Position numbers and translations under genes: made by a program. The notes under the pieces are model-generated. The model saw only the letters and a program-made list of their open reading frames with translations, did not search any database and was not told the origin of the DNA. 64,000 bases of DNA. Source: Fodinibacter sp963707895. Lineage in GTDB: Bacteria; Actinomycetota; Actinomycetes; Actinomycetales; Dermatophilaceae. Shown one piece after another: positions 29,701-38,846 of the stretch (position 1 is the first letter of the stretch; each line of letters begins with the position of its first letter). Location: the NCBI GenBank assembly GCA_963707895.1, contig CAVPRS010000003.1:124001-188000 (forward strand), given 5' to 3'.

Positions 29701-31253
29701 CACGTGGTGTTGTTGCGCAGCACGTCGTAGGTGAGCTCCTGGTCGTCCATGTCCCAGGCGGAGCCGAACGACACCCGCGCCTCACCTGCGGCGAACGAGA
29801 CGGCCGTCGTCGACGGTGTCGGCGTGGCCGGGGTCGTCGAGTAGGACGGCCCCATCTTGTTCGGGGCGCCGGCACGGGTGCGGAAGCGCACGATGCCCTG
29901 CTGGTTCTGGTTGTTCACGCGCGGGAACTCTCCGCCGTAGACGACCCACTGGCCGTCGGGTGACGCGTCGACGGCCCATGCGGCCTGCCCGGCGGGCGTG
30001 TACGCGCCGAACGCGAAGTTCGGGTACCAGTGCAGCAGCTTGGCGTAGGCGACGCCGACCAGACCGTTGCGGCCGGCCCAGCCGTAGACGTCATCCCTCG
30101 TCGAGAAGTCGCCGGTGGCGTGCGAGTACTGTGCCGCAGCCTTCTGCCAACGTGACCGCGGGTTCGTGTCGGGCCACCCGTTGACGACGCTGCAGTCGTG
30201 CTGGTGCGACGCGTTGTAGAGCACCTCGCCGGCCGGCGCGATGTCGTAGGTGTCGCCGAGGCAGTCGTTGGCCCAGTTGATCTGGCCCGACGTGGGGTCG
30301 ATCGCGAACGTGCCCTCCCAGTCGGCGGTTCCGTTCTGCGTGAAGCTGTAGGCGGTGCCGTAGACCTGCGTCGCGTCGGCCTTGACGGACGTGATGGCGC
30401 CGTCGGCACCGGCGTCACGGATCCGGTCCTGTGCCGGCCACGGGTTCACGGCGCCGTTGGACGCCATCAGCGACCCCATGCCGTAGGCCGGCTGACCAGC
30501 GAGCGTGGTGAACGAGCCGGCGGGGATGACGCGGGTCAGGTCGGGCGACATCGTCATCGCCCAGACGTAGCCGCCGGCCGCGGCTGGGGCCCAGCTGGAC
30601 ATGGAGCCGGTGGTGGTCGAGAAGGCCGCCAGGCGGGTGCGGGCGACGCCGTTGGCGGACGTGAAGTTGCCTCCGACGAAGATGGAGCTGGGCGTGATGC
30701 CCAGACCGCGCACCTGCCCGCCCACGTTGGGCGGCACGAAGCCGGCACCCGCAAAGGCGGAGCCGTCGGCCGGGTTGAGGGCCACGAGGTGTCCGCGGGT
30801 CACGCCTGCGGCGGTCGTGAAGTCACCGCCGACCCAGAGGCGGCTGCCGTCGGCGGAGGCCCGGATGACCAGGCCCTGGGCGTTCAGCCCCGGCGAGGTG
30901 GCGAAGGTGGTGACCCTGTCCCCCGTGGAGAGCCGGTAGGCGAAGATGTTGTTGGCGACGACCTCCCCGGCACCGCCCGCAGCCACCCCCGGAGGCCTGG
31001 CGCGCGTGAAGGAGCCGGTCACGTAGACGATGTCCCCGACGATGGCCTGGCTCCACACGACGCCGTTGATCTGCCAGCTCGGCAACGCGTCTGCGGTCAC
31101 GGTCGGCGGCGGCGGCGCCTCGGCGGCGGCGGCCTCGGGGGCCACGGCCGGTGCGGCGTGGGCCTGGGCTGGAAGCGCGACGACCGCGATGGACGCGGCG
31201 GCGAGGACGGTCACGCCGGCCCGGAGGCGAGCGCGCAGCGACATACTGCTCAT
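26731..31253 (-). CDS. Secreted propeller-LamG-LamG-PKD giant, paralogue 1 (multiple frameshifts)
   Basis: Start ATG at 31253 has AAGGA seven bases upstream. Signal peptide about residues 1-40 (LRARLRAGVTVLAAASIAVV...AHAAPA). Order: six- or seven-bladed propeller-like region from WQINGVVWSQAIVGDIVYVT (about 55-470), an Fn3-like module, LamG 1 (from about 576, HLWRLGES), LamG 2 (from about 809, DLYWRLGD). Then three PKD repeats with SYTWSWGD cores, and a C-terminal beta domain ending VVFSTDGFRVATP. Indels break it at about 27745 (GGG to GG), 27590 (T missing) and several points in 26750-27340, yet the family sequence persists across frames. Expected at the cell surface or in the matrix. Confidence 0.8.
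27381..28150 (-). repeat. Three tandem, nearly identical DNA repeats encoding PKD modules
   Basis: Units start at 27381, 27644 and 27907, each at the sequence GTGACCTGGCTGGTCGTGG, so the period is 263. A coding period of 264 is expected, and each unit-to-unit step is short by one base. The near-identity at DNA level implies recent duplication or gene conversion. It also makes the region hard to assemble. Confidence 0.8.
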
Positions 31254-31698
31254 ATTGGTGTCCTTGTGTAAGGCCACCGTGGTGGCCGGCGTGTCTCCCT
31301 GCGTGCAACGACGACCACCGGTCTCCCAGTGCTCGCCGCCGCGACACGCTCGTTCAGAAGGACAAACCCGATGGGCCCCTTGATACAGACCAATATGGGT
31401 ACATCAGCTCCGAGCCCCTGCCCGAGTTAGGTCCACGGTAGGGCCTCGGAGGGGTTTCCGGCAGGCGGTTCGGAAAATCGCCCTGAGAACCCGCGCCCGT
31501 AGCAACCGGCCTGACCTCGGGAAATCGGGCGAACGGCCGATGTCGGGCCACCGAACGGCCCTGAGATCGACCGCAACTGGCCCGCCCTCACCGAGGTCGC
31601 CTAGTCTCGACACATACCCCTTTTGCCGGATCGACCGAGCGGTCGACGCCAGTGGCGCGTGGGGATGCGTCCAGAGCCGGAGCAGGGAGGCGAGTGCC
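31254..31698. other. 445-bp divergent intergenic region at the centre of island transcription
   Basis: No credible coding frame. It separates the leftward secreted giant from the rightward fused CDP-alcohol enzyme and must hold both promoters. Visible structure: palindrome GGCCACCGTGGTGGCC at 31272-31287, in the leader of the leftward gene, and TCGACCGAGCGGTCGA at 31631-31646 before the rightward gene. TAGTCT at 31602-31607 is a possible -10 hexamer. An AT-richer patch occurs around 31381-31400. Confidence 0.5.
31631..31646 (+). promoter_or_regulatory. Palindrome upstream of the fused CDP-alcohol gene
   Basis: TCGACCG and CGGTCGA, 7-bp arms with a 2-nt spacer, 52 bp before the start at 31699. 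Possible operator. It shares TCGA ends with the palindrome at 48363-48374 before the sugar-transferase gene. Inference only. Confidence 0.3.
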
Positions 31699-32952
31699 AT
31701 GGAGCGTGCGCAAGCACAGGACGGGAGTCCGCGTACCCGTATCCCGTTCGCCGAGGGACTCGAGGCGCTGAAGTCCGCCCAGAAGCCCTCAGCCGGGACA
31801 CCGCTCTACTCACGCCTGGTGAACCGACCGGTCGGCCGCGTCCTGGGTGCCGTGGCCATGTCGATCGGTCTGAGCCCCAACGGGATCTCGCTGGTCAGCG
31901 CGGCGTTCTCGTTCGCCGGCATCGCCCTGATCGCCTTCGCCGACCCCTCGGTGGGCGTCGCCCTCGGCATCACCGCCCTGCTCGTCTTCGGCTACGCACT
32001 CGACTCCTCCGACGGCCAGGTCGCCCGGGTCACGGGCCGTGGCTCGCTGCTCGGCGAGTGGCTCGACCACATGATCGACGCCACCAAGGTCGCCTCGCTG
32101 CACGCCGCCGTCTGCTGGAGCGCGCTCCACCACGCCGACCCACCACGGGGATGGGCCGCGGTGGCCCTCCTCTACGGCATCGTGGCGTGCGTCCTGTTCT
32201 TCGGGATGATCCTCACCGACCAGCTGCGCCGGTCGGCGGGCGTGCCGAAGCAGGCTGCCGCGTCCGGGTCGTCGGACCTGGTCCGCGCCCTCCTGGTGCT
32301 GCCCACCGACTACGGCCTGCTCTGCCTGCTGTTCCTGCTCTTCGGCTCGGTCTCCGTGTTCTACCCCGCCTACGGGATCCTTTGCGCCGCAAACCTGTTG
32401 CTCCTCGCCGTGGCGGTGTCGAGGTGGGTCGGGCAGCTGCGACGGATCGACGACGAGAGGAGCGGCGTCATGACGAGCAGCGAGCAGGAGCCGGTCGTCC
32501 GCGGCTACGTCCCGGGTGTCTTCGACATGTTCCACGTCGGGCACCTCAACCTCATCACGTCCGCGCGCCCCTTCTGCGACCACCTCATCGTGGGCGTGGT
32601 CACCGACGAGGTCGTCGAAGCCGTCAAGGGCAAGCCGCCCGTGGTCCCCCTGCGGGAGCGGATGGAGATCGTGGCGGCCCTGCGCGACGTCGACGAGGTC
32701 GTGATCGACGTGCACAGCGACAAGTTCCAGTCGTGGCAGGACCTGCGCTACGACGTCATCTTCAAGGGTGACGACTGGAAGGACACCCCGCGCGGCATCA
32801 AGCTCGAGGCCGACCTCGGGGAGGTGGGCGCGCGGGTGCACTACTTCCCCTACACGCGCCACACCTCGAGCACGCTGCTGCGCGACGTCCTCGGCACCCT
32901 CTCCGACGAGATCGTGCACATCGGCCGCCCCGACACCCCGCTGCGGCCATGA
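31699..32952 (+). CDS. Fusion: CDP-alcohol phosphotransferase + cytidylyltransferase
   Basis: 417 residues. The N-terminal half is a membrane CDP-alcohol phosphatidyltransferase-type enzyme with its full motif, DSSDGQVARVTGRGSLLGEW then LDHMID, plus about six helices. From about residue 255 comes a HIGH-type cytidylyltransferase: GYVPGVFDMFHVGHLNLI, FKGDDWKD, and RHTSST as the RTEGISTT equivalent. The protein could therefore make a CDP-alcohol (CDP-glycerol-like) and transfer the phospho-alcohol at the membrane. ATG at 31699 follows AGGGAGG. First gene of the rightward operon; it overlaps the next gene by 4 nt. The alcohol is unknown. Confidence 0.85.
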   Translation: MERAQAQDGSPRTRIPFAEGLEALKSAQKPSAGTPLYSRLVNRPVGRVLGAVAMSIGLSPNGISLVSAAFSFAGIALIAFADPSVGVALGITALLVFGYALDSSDGQVARVTGRGSLLGEWLDHMIDATKVASLHAAVCWSALHHADPPRGWAAVALLYGIVACVLFFGMILTDQLRRSAGVPKQAAASGSSDLVRALLVLPTDYGLLCLLFLLFGSVSVFYPAYGILCAANLLLLAVAVSRWVGQLRRIDDERSGVMTSSEQEPVVRGYVPGVFDMFHVGHLNLITSARPFCDHLIVGVVTDEVVEAVKGKPPVVPLRERMEIVAALRDVDEVVIDVHSDKFQSWQDLRYDVIFKGDDWKDTPRGIKLEADLGEVGARVHYFPYTRHTSSTLLRDVLGTLSDEIVHIGRPDTPLRP

Positions 32953-34088
32953 CCGTCGTCCACGTCCTCGGCACGCACGGGGTCCCCGCCGCCTACGGCG
33001 GTTTCGAGACAGCCGCCCAGGAGGTCGGGCTGTTCCTGCGCGAGCGCGGGTGGGACGTCATCGTCTACTGCCAGCTCCCTGGCGAGGGGCCGACCACCCA
33101 GGACCAGTGGCAGGGGCTGACGCGGGTCAACATCCACGAGCCTCGTGAGGGATGGCGCGGCACCGCGGCCTTCGACCTGACCTGCGTGCGCCACGTCCTC
33201 GCGCACGCCGGGCCCGATGACGTGTGCCTGACCTTCGGCTACAACACCGGCATCTTCAACGTCGCCCAGCGCGTACGCGGCATCCCCAACGTCATCAACA
33301 TGGACGGGATGGAGTGGACCCGGCGCCGGTGGGGGCTGCTCCGGCAGGGCATCCTGCTCGGCAACGAGCGGATGGCGGGCCTCGTCGGCGACGTGCTGAT
33401 CGCCGACCACCCCGTGATCAGCGACTACCTGAGGCGCCACTTCGGCTCCTCCCGGGTCGCCACGATCACCTACGGCGCCCACCCCGTCGATGACGCGCCG
33501 ACCGGCCCCGTCGACGAGCTCGGCCTCACGCCAGGCGATTTCGCCACGATGATCTGCCGTCCCATCCCCGAGAACTCGTGCCTCGAGATCGTCCGGGCCT
33601 GGTCGCGGCGCCCGCGTGGTGTGCCCCTGGTCGTGCTCGGTGACTACCAGCCCGACGACGCCTACCACCGAGCGGTGCAGGCGGCGGCCGGCGACGAGGT
33701 GCGTTTCCTCGGCGCCGTGCACGACCCGGTCGTCGTGGGCTCGCTGCGACGGCACTCACGGATCTACCTCCACGGCCACACCGTCGGCGGCACCAACCCG
33801 TCGCTCGTCGAGGCGATGGCCGCCGGCAACGGGGTCGTCGCCCGGCGCAACGTCTACAACACGTGGGTTGCCGGCGACGGCGCGCTCTACTTCTCCGACG
33901 AGGACGAGCTCGACGCGCAGCTGGCCGCGGCACTCGACCCCGCCGAGGCACGACGACTGGGGAAGCTGGCGCGCGAGCGCTTCGAGAGCGAGTTCACCTG
34001 GGAGCGCATCGGCACCCAGTACGAAGAGGCGCTGCTGCGGGCGATGGCCCGGCGGGGTCGACGACGAGAGGCCAGGACGCCGCGATGA
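32949..34088 (+). CDS. GT4-type glycosyltransferase with DUF1972 N-domain
   Basis: 379 residues. N-terminus VVHVLGTHGVPAAYGGFETA is the DUF1972 signature of rhamnosyl/mannosyl-transferase-like GT-B enzymes. NMDGMEWTRRRWG and ADHPVISDYL follow. The C-terminal nucleotide-sugar domain has the motif HGHTVGGTNPSLVEAMA with the expected Glu. Predicted cytosolic, adding a sugar to the lipid-linked repeat unit. Its start and stop overlap both neighbours by 4 nt (ATGA), so it is co-translated. Donor and acceptor unknown. Confidence 0.87.
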   Translation: MTVVHVLGTHGVPAAYGGFETAAQEVGLFLRERGWDVIVYCQLPGEGPTTQDQWQGLTRVNIHEPREGWRGTAAFDLTCVRHVLAHAGPDDVCLTFGYNTGIFNVAQRVRGIPNVINMDGMEWTRRRWGLLRQGILLGNERMAGLVGDVLIADHPVISDYLRRHFGSSRVATITYGAHPVDDAPTGPVDELGLTPGDFATMICRPIPENSCLEIVRAWSRRPRGVPLVVLGDYQPDDAYHRAVQAAAGDEVRFLGAVHDPVVVGSLRRHSRIYLHGHTVGGTNPSLVEAMAAGNGVVARRNVYNTWVAGDGALYFSDEDELDAQLAAALDPAEARRLGKLARERFESEFTWERIGTQYEEALLRAMARRGRRREARTPR

Positions 34089-35275
34089 CAAGGATCGCCC
34101 TCGTGGGGCTGGGCAAGATGGGGCTCTCGCACCTGTCGCTGCTGCGCCCGTTGCCGGGCGTCGAGGTGGTCGGGGTGTGCGACTCCACCGGCTACGTCCT
34201 CGACGTGCTCGGCAAGTACACCGGGCTGCCCACGTTCACCGACTACGCCGAGATGCTGCGGACGGCCAAGCCCGACGCCGTCGTCGTCGCCACGCCCACC
34301 CACCTGCACGAGCCGATGGTCCGTGCGGCGCTCGAGGGCGGCATCCACGTGTTCTGCGAGAAGCCGCTCGTGCTCGACCCGGTCCGGGGCGAGGCTCTCG
34401 TGCGGCTGGCCGAGGAGAAGGGCCTGGTCACCCAGGTCGGCTACCACAACCGGCACGTCGGCTCGTTCCAGGAGGCCAAGCGCCTGCTCGACCTCGGCGC
34501 GATCGGCACCGTGCGCGGCGCCCTGGCCGAGGCCTACGGCCCGGTCGTCGTGCGCACCCCGGGGCGCTCCTGGCGGTCCCGTCGCGGCAGCGGCGGCGGC
34601 AGCCTCTACGACTACGCGGCGCATCCCCTCGACCTGCTCACCTGGTACCTCGGCGACCCGGTGTCGGTCAACGGTGCCCACCTCACGAGCATCCACTCGA
34701 CCGAGACCGACGACGCCGTCGCCGCCACCATCTCCTACGCCGACGCGACCGCCGTGCTCAACGTCAACTGGTCCGACGACTCCCAGCGCAAGATGTCGAC
34801 CCGGATCAGCCTGTGGGGGGACGCGGGCCGGATCAACGTCGACCGCTACGAGGCGCAGGTCTACCTCAGCGGTCGGGCCCCCGTTCCCGAGGGGTACGAG
34901 GAGGGCTGGAACGTGCGCTACGGCACCGACCTGCAGCCCGCCCCGATCTTCTACGTCCGCGGCGAGGAGTACTCGCAGCAGCTCGAGGACTTCGTCCGCC
35001 GGGTCACCGAGGGTGACGTCGAGGGTGTGTCGACCTTCGCCTCCGCCCTCGCCACCGACCGGGTGATCGCCGCGATCCGTGGCGCGGATGCCGACCCGCC
35101 CCGCGCGGTCGTCGTCGCGGCACCCGACGACGGCACCACGCCGCACCAGCCCACCGCCACGTCGCGGACCGACGCCGTCGCGACGGGACGCCGTGCCGTG
35201 GGACGGGTCCGGGCCTGGCTGGCATCGGCGGTCCGGGCCGCCCGGCGCGCCGCACACGACCGGAGGTCAGCATGA
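34085..35275 (+). CDS. Gfo/Idh/MocA-family dehydrogenase
   Basis: 396 residues. N-terminal NAD(P) Rossmann fold IALVGLGKMGLSHLSLL, then VVVATPTHLHEPMVRAALEGG and the family motif HVFCEKPLVLD (EKP). The C-terminal domain has GGGSLYDYAAHPLDLLTWYLGD with the conserved Asp and His. A 60-residue Arg/Ala-rich tail is extra to the family. In this operon it probably oxidises or reduces a sugar or cyclitol precursor. Inositol-type chemistry would suit the neighbouring phospho-alcohol transferase, but that is inference. Confidence 0.88.
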   Translation: MTRIALVGLGKMGLSHLSLLRPLPGVEVVGVCDSTGYVLDVLGKYTGLPTFTDYAEMLRTAKPDAVVVATPTHLHEPMVRAALEGGIHVFCEKPLVLDPVRGEALVRLAEEKGLVTQVGYHNRHVGSFQEAKRLLDLGAIGTVRGALAEAYGPVVVRTPGRSWRSRRGSGGGSLYDYAAHPLDLLTWYLGDPVSVNGAHLTSIHSTETDDAVAATISYADATAVLNVNWSDDSQRKMSTRISLWGDAGRINVDRYEAQVYLSGRAPVPEGYEEGWNVRYGTDLQPAPIFYVRGEEYSQQLEDFVRRVTEGDVEGVSTFASALATDRVIAAIRGADADPPRAVVVAAPDDGTTPHQPTATSRTDAVATGRRAVGRVRAWLASAVRAARRAAHDRRSA

Positions 35276-36210
35276 CCACGACGACGACCGGAGCGGGCCC
35301 GGTGGCCCTGGACCGCCTGCTGCTCGGCGACAACCAGTTCTTCGGCATCAACCACATGTCCGAGGAGAAGGCACGCGCCCAGCAGATGCGCTTCCAGCGG
35401 CTCGACAACGTCATGACGGTGATCGACGCCGCTCGCGACGAGGGCATCCGCACGTTCATGTGCACCACCCACGACCGGATCGCCGAGATCTGCGACGTGG
35501 TGCGGGCCAACCCCGACCGGTACCCCGACATGGTGTTCCTGCCGTGCATGCCGTACGCGCACAAGTACGCGAACGCCATCACCGAGGACGGCTTCCTCGG
35601 GGCCGTACGACGCTTCCTGCCCGAGGGCGGCCTCATGGGAGCTGCCCTGAAGGGCACGAAGTCGCTGGCGGCCAAGGACGTCGAGGGGATCGCGACCCTG
35701 CTCATCGACGCCGAGCTGCAGATGTTCCAGGGCCTGAACACCCCCGTGGTGTGGATGCAGAACGTGGTCGTCGACCTGCTGCTCGGCCTGGGCTTCAACG
35801 ACGCCTTCCGCATCTTCGCCGACCACGTGCGTGCCAAGCACGGCGCCGAGCCCGGCTTCATCACCATGAACCTGCCCCAGCTGCTCGATGCGCTCGACAC
35901 GGTCGGGGTCGTCAACCCCCTGGTGTGCGCCAACATCAACAAGCTCGGGTTCCGGATGTCGGGAGGCGTCGACGCCTACCGACAGGCGATGGACCAGCGC
36001 CCCTTCCGGGCCGTCGCCATGTCGGTCTTCGCCTCCGGGGCGATCGACGCCGAGGAGGCGATCGAGTGGGTCTGCGGCCTGCCCAACCTGGAGTCGATCG
36101 TGTTCGGGGCGTCCAGTCGGAGGAACATCGCACACACCAGTCAGCTGGTCGAGCGATACTGGGGTGAGCGGAGCCCCACTTCCGGGGCTCCGGCACAAGG
36201 ACGGGCGTGA
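35272..36210 (+). CDS. TIM-barrel-like protein of unknown function in the polysaccharide operon
   Basis: 312 residues, cytosolic, no signal. Begins LLLGDNQFFGINHMSEEKAR, with repeated strand-helix units (MTVIDAARDEGIRTFMCTTH, CVFLP-type strand MVFLPCMPYAHKYA, GFITMNLPQLLDAL). The end, GLPNLESIVFGASSRRNIAHT, resembles the last strand and helix of aldo-keto-reductase-like barrels. I cannot assign a reaction; a conserved GDNQFFG loop may bind a ligand. It overlaps the preceding dehydrogenase by 4 nt, so it probably acts in the same small-molecule branch. Confidence 0.6.
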   Translation: MTTTTTGAGPVALDRLLLGDNQFFGINHMSEEKARAQQMRFQRLDNVMTVIDAARDEGIRTFMCTTHDRIAEICDVVRANPDRYPDMVFLPCMPYAHKYANAITEDGFLGAVRRFLPEGGLMGAALKGTKSLAAKDVEGIATLLIDAELQMFQGLNTPVVWMQNVVVDLLLGLGFNDAFRIFADHVRAKHGAEPGFITMNLPQLLDALDTVGVVNPLVCANINKLGFRMSGGVDAYRQAMDQRPFRAVAMSVFASGAIDAEEAIEWVCGLPNLESIVFGASSRRNIAHTSQLVERYWGERSPTSGAPAQGRA

Positions 36211-36217
36211 CGAGAAC

Positions 36218-37602
36218 ATGACGGACGTGCTCACGGTCGGCGCGCTCGGCAACGTGCTGCTGAGCCGCTGGAAGATGCTGGTGACCTTCGTGGTCCTCGG
36301 CGTCGTCGCTGGCATCGCCTACGGCATGACCGCCCCCTCCACGTACACCGCGAAGGCCGTGCTCTTCGTCATCGCGACTCCCGCGGAGAAGGACGGCTAC
36401 TACCAGGCGGCGCAGTTCGCGGAGAAGCGCGCAGCCACCTACCCGGCGCTGCTCACCGCGCCCGAGGTGCTCGACCGCACCCGGTCCTCGCTCGGTCTCG
36501 ACATGCCGGCGTCCGCGCTCATCCCGATGCTGACGGCCACCAACCCCACCGACTCCTCCCTGGTCGAGGTCGCCGCCACGGCCGGCACGCCCGAGCTCGC
36601 CTCGCAGCTCGCCGGAACCGCTGCCCAGAACCTCGCCGACTACGCCGTCGACCTCGAGGCCAGCGGCAACTCCGGCAGCGCCGTGACGATCAAGCTGGCC
36701 GTCCCCGCCCGCGAGCCCCAGTACGCCTCGTCCCCGTCACCGCTCGTGCTCGGGGCTCTCGGCGGGCTCGCCGGCGGCGCCCTGGGCGTGGTCGCGGCCC
36801 TCACCACCAACGCCCTGCGCCGGCGGCCGCGCAGCTCCGGCGGCGAGGCGCTGGTGGCCTCGACCCCCGCAGACCCGCCGCACGACGGCACCGTCCGCGC
36901 CGTCCAGGCTGCATCGCCGGCCGCCGCACGGCCGACCCGGTCCGGAACGCGCACCCCTCTCCGACGACACGTCGGATGTTGGCGACGTGGCGCCTCTCCT
37001 ACCCTCCGAGCCCCCTCCGAGCCCTCCGAGACCACCAGCCCTCCGAGCCCGTCCGCGTTCTCCAGACGGATGACGTGAGCGCGGCGAGCGTCGCCACGTC
37101 CACGGCAGCGACCCCGCCGGACGTGGAGGCAGCTGCAGGTGCGGCTGTGGCCCACCCCCGCAAACGGAAGCGGCGCCGGGCGCACGCCCCGGCCGGGCCG
37201 GTGGGTGGGGAGCGTGACGCCTCCGAGGTTGCCGAAACGGCCCCGGAGGGCGACGCCACGACCTCCACCCCGGCCGAGCCGGCAGGCGCCCTCCCGGCCG
37301 ATGAGCCCACGGCAGAGCCCCTCCCGATCGACGTCGACGCCCACACCGACCACGCGGCGAGCGACGACGAGGTCGAGCCCGAGGCCGAGCCCGACGACGC
37401 ACAGCCGGTCGACGGCTCGGACGTCGACCCTGCCGAGGCGGTCGACCGCGTCGACGGATCGGCTCCCAAGAACGGGCGGCCCGCCCCGACCAACGGCCAG
37501 CCGGCGCGCGGTGCCGCATTCGTCCGCGGAGCCGCCGGTGCGGCCGCGGCCCGAAAGGTCTCCTCGGCGCTCCGGCCGCGCAGCTCGGCCCGAGGACGGT
37601 AG
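36218..37602 (+). CDS. Wzz/YveK-type chain-length or export protein, long tail broken by indels
   Basis: Membrane helix 1 is MLVTFVVLGVVAGIAYGMTA. An extracytoplasmic, helical Wzz-like domain follows (YTAKAVLFVIATPAEKDGYYQAAQFAEKRAATYPALLT). Helix 2 is PLVLGALGGLAGGALGVVAAL. No Walker motifs, so it is not a BY-kinase. After helix 2 the frame is lost around 36955-37060, in repeated CCTCCGAG units. A third frame then encodes VRVLQTDDVSAASVATS and an acidic, basic and Ala/Pro-rich tail to 37602. I read this as one protein of about 460 residues with a disordered cytoplasmic tail; two genes are possible. Confidence 0.65.
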
Positions 37603-37605
37603 CCC

Positions 37606-38841
37606 GTGACGCGCCGGTGGCCGCACGCCGGCGCCCTCGTCGTCTGCTTCCTCGCCATCAGTGCCCAGGTGCCGTGGCGGCCGGACGTGTTCTACGACGG
37701 CGGGGTCGACCCGGTCGTGCTCGCGAAGGCACTCCTCACGCTCCTGGCGCTGGGCATCGCGGTCCTCGTGGTGCGGTCGCGGGGCCACCGCTTCGACGTC
37801 CCGGCGTCGCCGTTCCTGTGGGTGTTCTCGTTCCTGGCCTGCACGGTCCTCGGGGCCGCCGCTGACGGTCGGCTCGTCCCCACGATCGTGCTCGCCGTCC
37901 GCGTCCTGCTCGTGCTGCTCATCGTGGCCGTGCTGATGAGCACCTACCGCCCGCAGGACGTCCTCCACGCCGTGATCGTCGTCTTCGGGATCCTGGTCGT
38001 CGTCGCCACGCTCACCACGCTGGCCCTCGGCACGACGGGCCGGCTCCGTGGCGGCCTGCCGCCGCTGCACGCCAACGAGCTCGCCTCGCTGGCGGTCATG
38101 TGCCTGTTGTGGGTGGTCGCGCGCCTGTTCCGCGGCGAGGACCGCCCGATCTCCGTGCTCCTGATCCCGGTCTGCGTCGCCATCATCGTGCTCACCCAGT
38201 CACGCACGTCCCTGGCGGCGGGCATGGCCTCGGTCGTCGTGCTCGTTCTCTTCGCCACCCGGGTGCGGGTGGCGGTCGCCTGCACGGTGGCCGCGGTCCC
38301 CGCCATCGCCTACGGCCTGCTGGTGCTCACTCCGGTGGCCGATGCGGTGGTGACCCGTGGCGAGGACGCTGCGCGCCTGGCGACCTTCTCCGACCGGCTG
38401 TTCGCCTGGAAGGCGGCCGTCGCGCCGGGTCAGCCGTTCTGGCACCAGTGGTTCGGTGGCGGCCTGTCCCAGAAGACCGTCGAGGTGGCCGGACAGCCCT
38501 GGACCCAGCAGGTGCTCGACAGCAGCTGGGTCTCCGCGTTGGTCCAGGCCGGTTGGCTCGGCCTGGCGATCGGTATCTGCTGGGTCGTGACGATCCTCGT
38601 CGGGCTGTTCCGGGCGCCGAGGGACTGGCGTGGCGTGCTGGTGGCGCTCACCGTCTTCCTGATGCTGCGCGGGTTCCTCGAGAGCGGCCTGTTCGACGCC
38701 ACGACCTCCTTCATCGTGCTGTGCACCCTGGCGTTCTCCTCGGTGCTGCTGCGCGGGCACACCACCCTCGACGAGGACGAGCCCACGGTGCCACTCCCCC
38801 GCCCGAGCGTGTTCCGGCTGCCCGAGCCGAGCCGGGGCTGA
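37606..38841 (+). CDS. O-antigen ligase/polymerase-like membrane protein
   Basis: 411 residues with about ten to twelve membrane helices. It contains the large extracytoplasmic loop of Wzy/WaaL proteins: FSDRLFAWKAAVAPGQPFWHQWFGGG, then SSWVSALVQAGWLGLAIGICW. Upstream, VLTQSRTSLAAGMASVVV matches the conserved Arg-containing helix of the family. Expected to polymerise undecaprenyl-linked repeat units or ligate the chain outside the membrane. GTG start at 37606, 3 bp after the preceding stop. Polymerase and ligase cannot be distinguished by sequence. Confidence 0.82.
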   Translation: MTRRWPHAGALVVCFLAISAQVPWRPDVFYDGGVDPVVLAKALLTLLALGIAVLVVRSRGHRFDVPASPFLWVFSFLACTVLGAAADGRLVPTIVLAVRVLLVLLIVAVLMSTYRPQDVLHAVIVVFGILVVVATLTTLALGTTGRLRGGLPPLHANELASLAVMCLLWVVARLFRGEDRPISVLLIPVCVAIIVLTQSRTSLAAGMASVVVLVLFATRVRVAVACTVAAVPAIAYGLLVLTPVADAVVTRGEDAARLATFSDRLFAWKAAVAPGQPFWHQWFGGGLSQKTVEVAGQPWTQQVLDSSWVSALVQAGWLGLAIGICWVVTILVGLFRAPRDWRGVLVALTVFLMLRGFLESGLFDATTSFIVLCTLAFSSVLLRGHTTLDEDEPTVPLPRPSVFRLPEPSRG

Positions 38842-38846
38842 GGCGG

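Noticed and set aside
36976..37602. Separate gene encoding an acidic Ala/Pro-rich protein
   Set aside because: No convincing ribosome site or conserved start; the sequence reads better as the frameshifted tail of the Wzz-like protein, though this is not certain.
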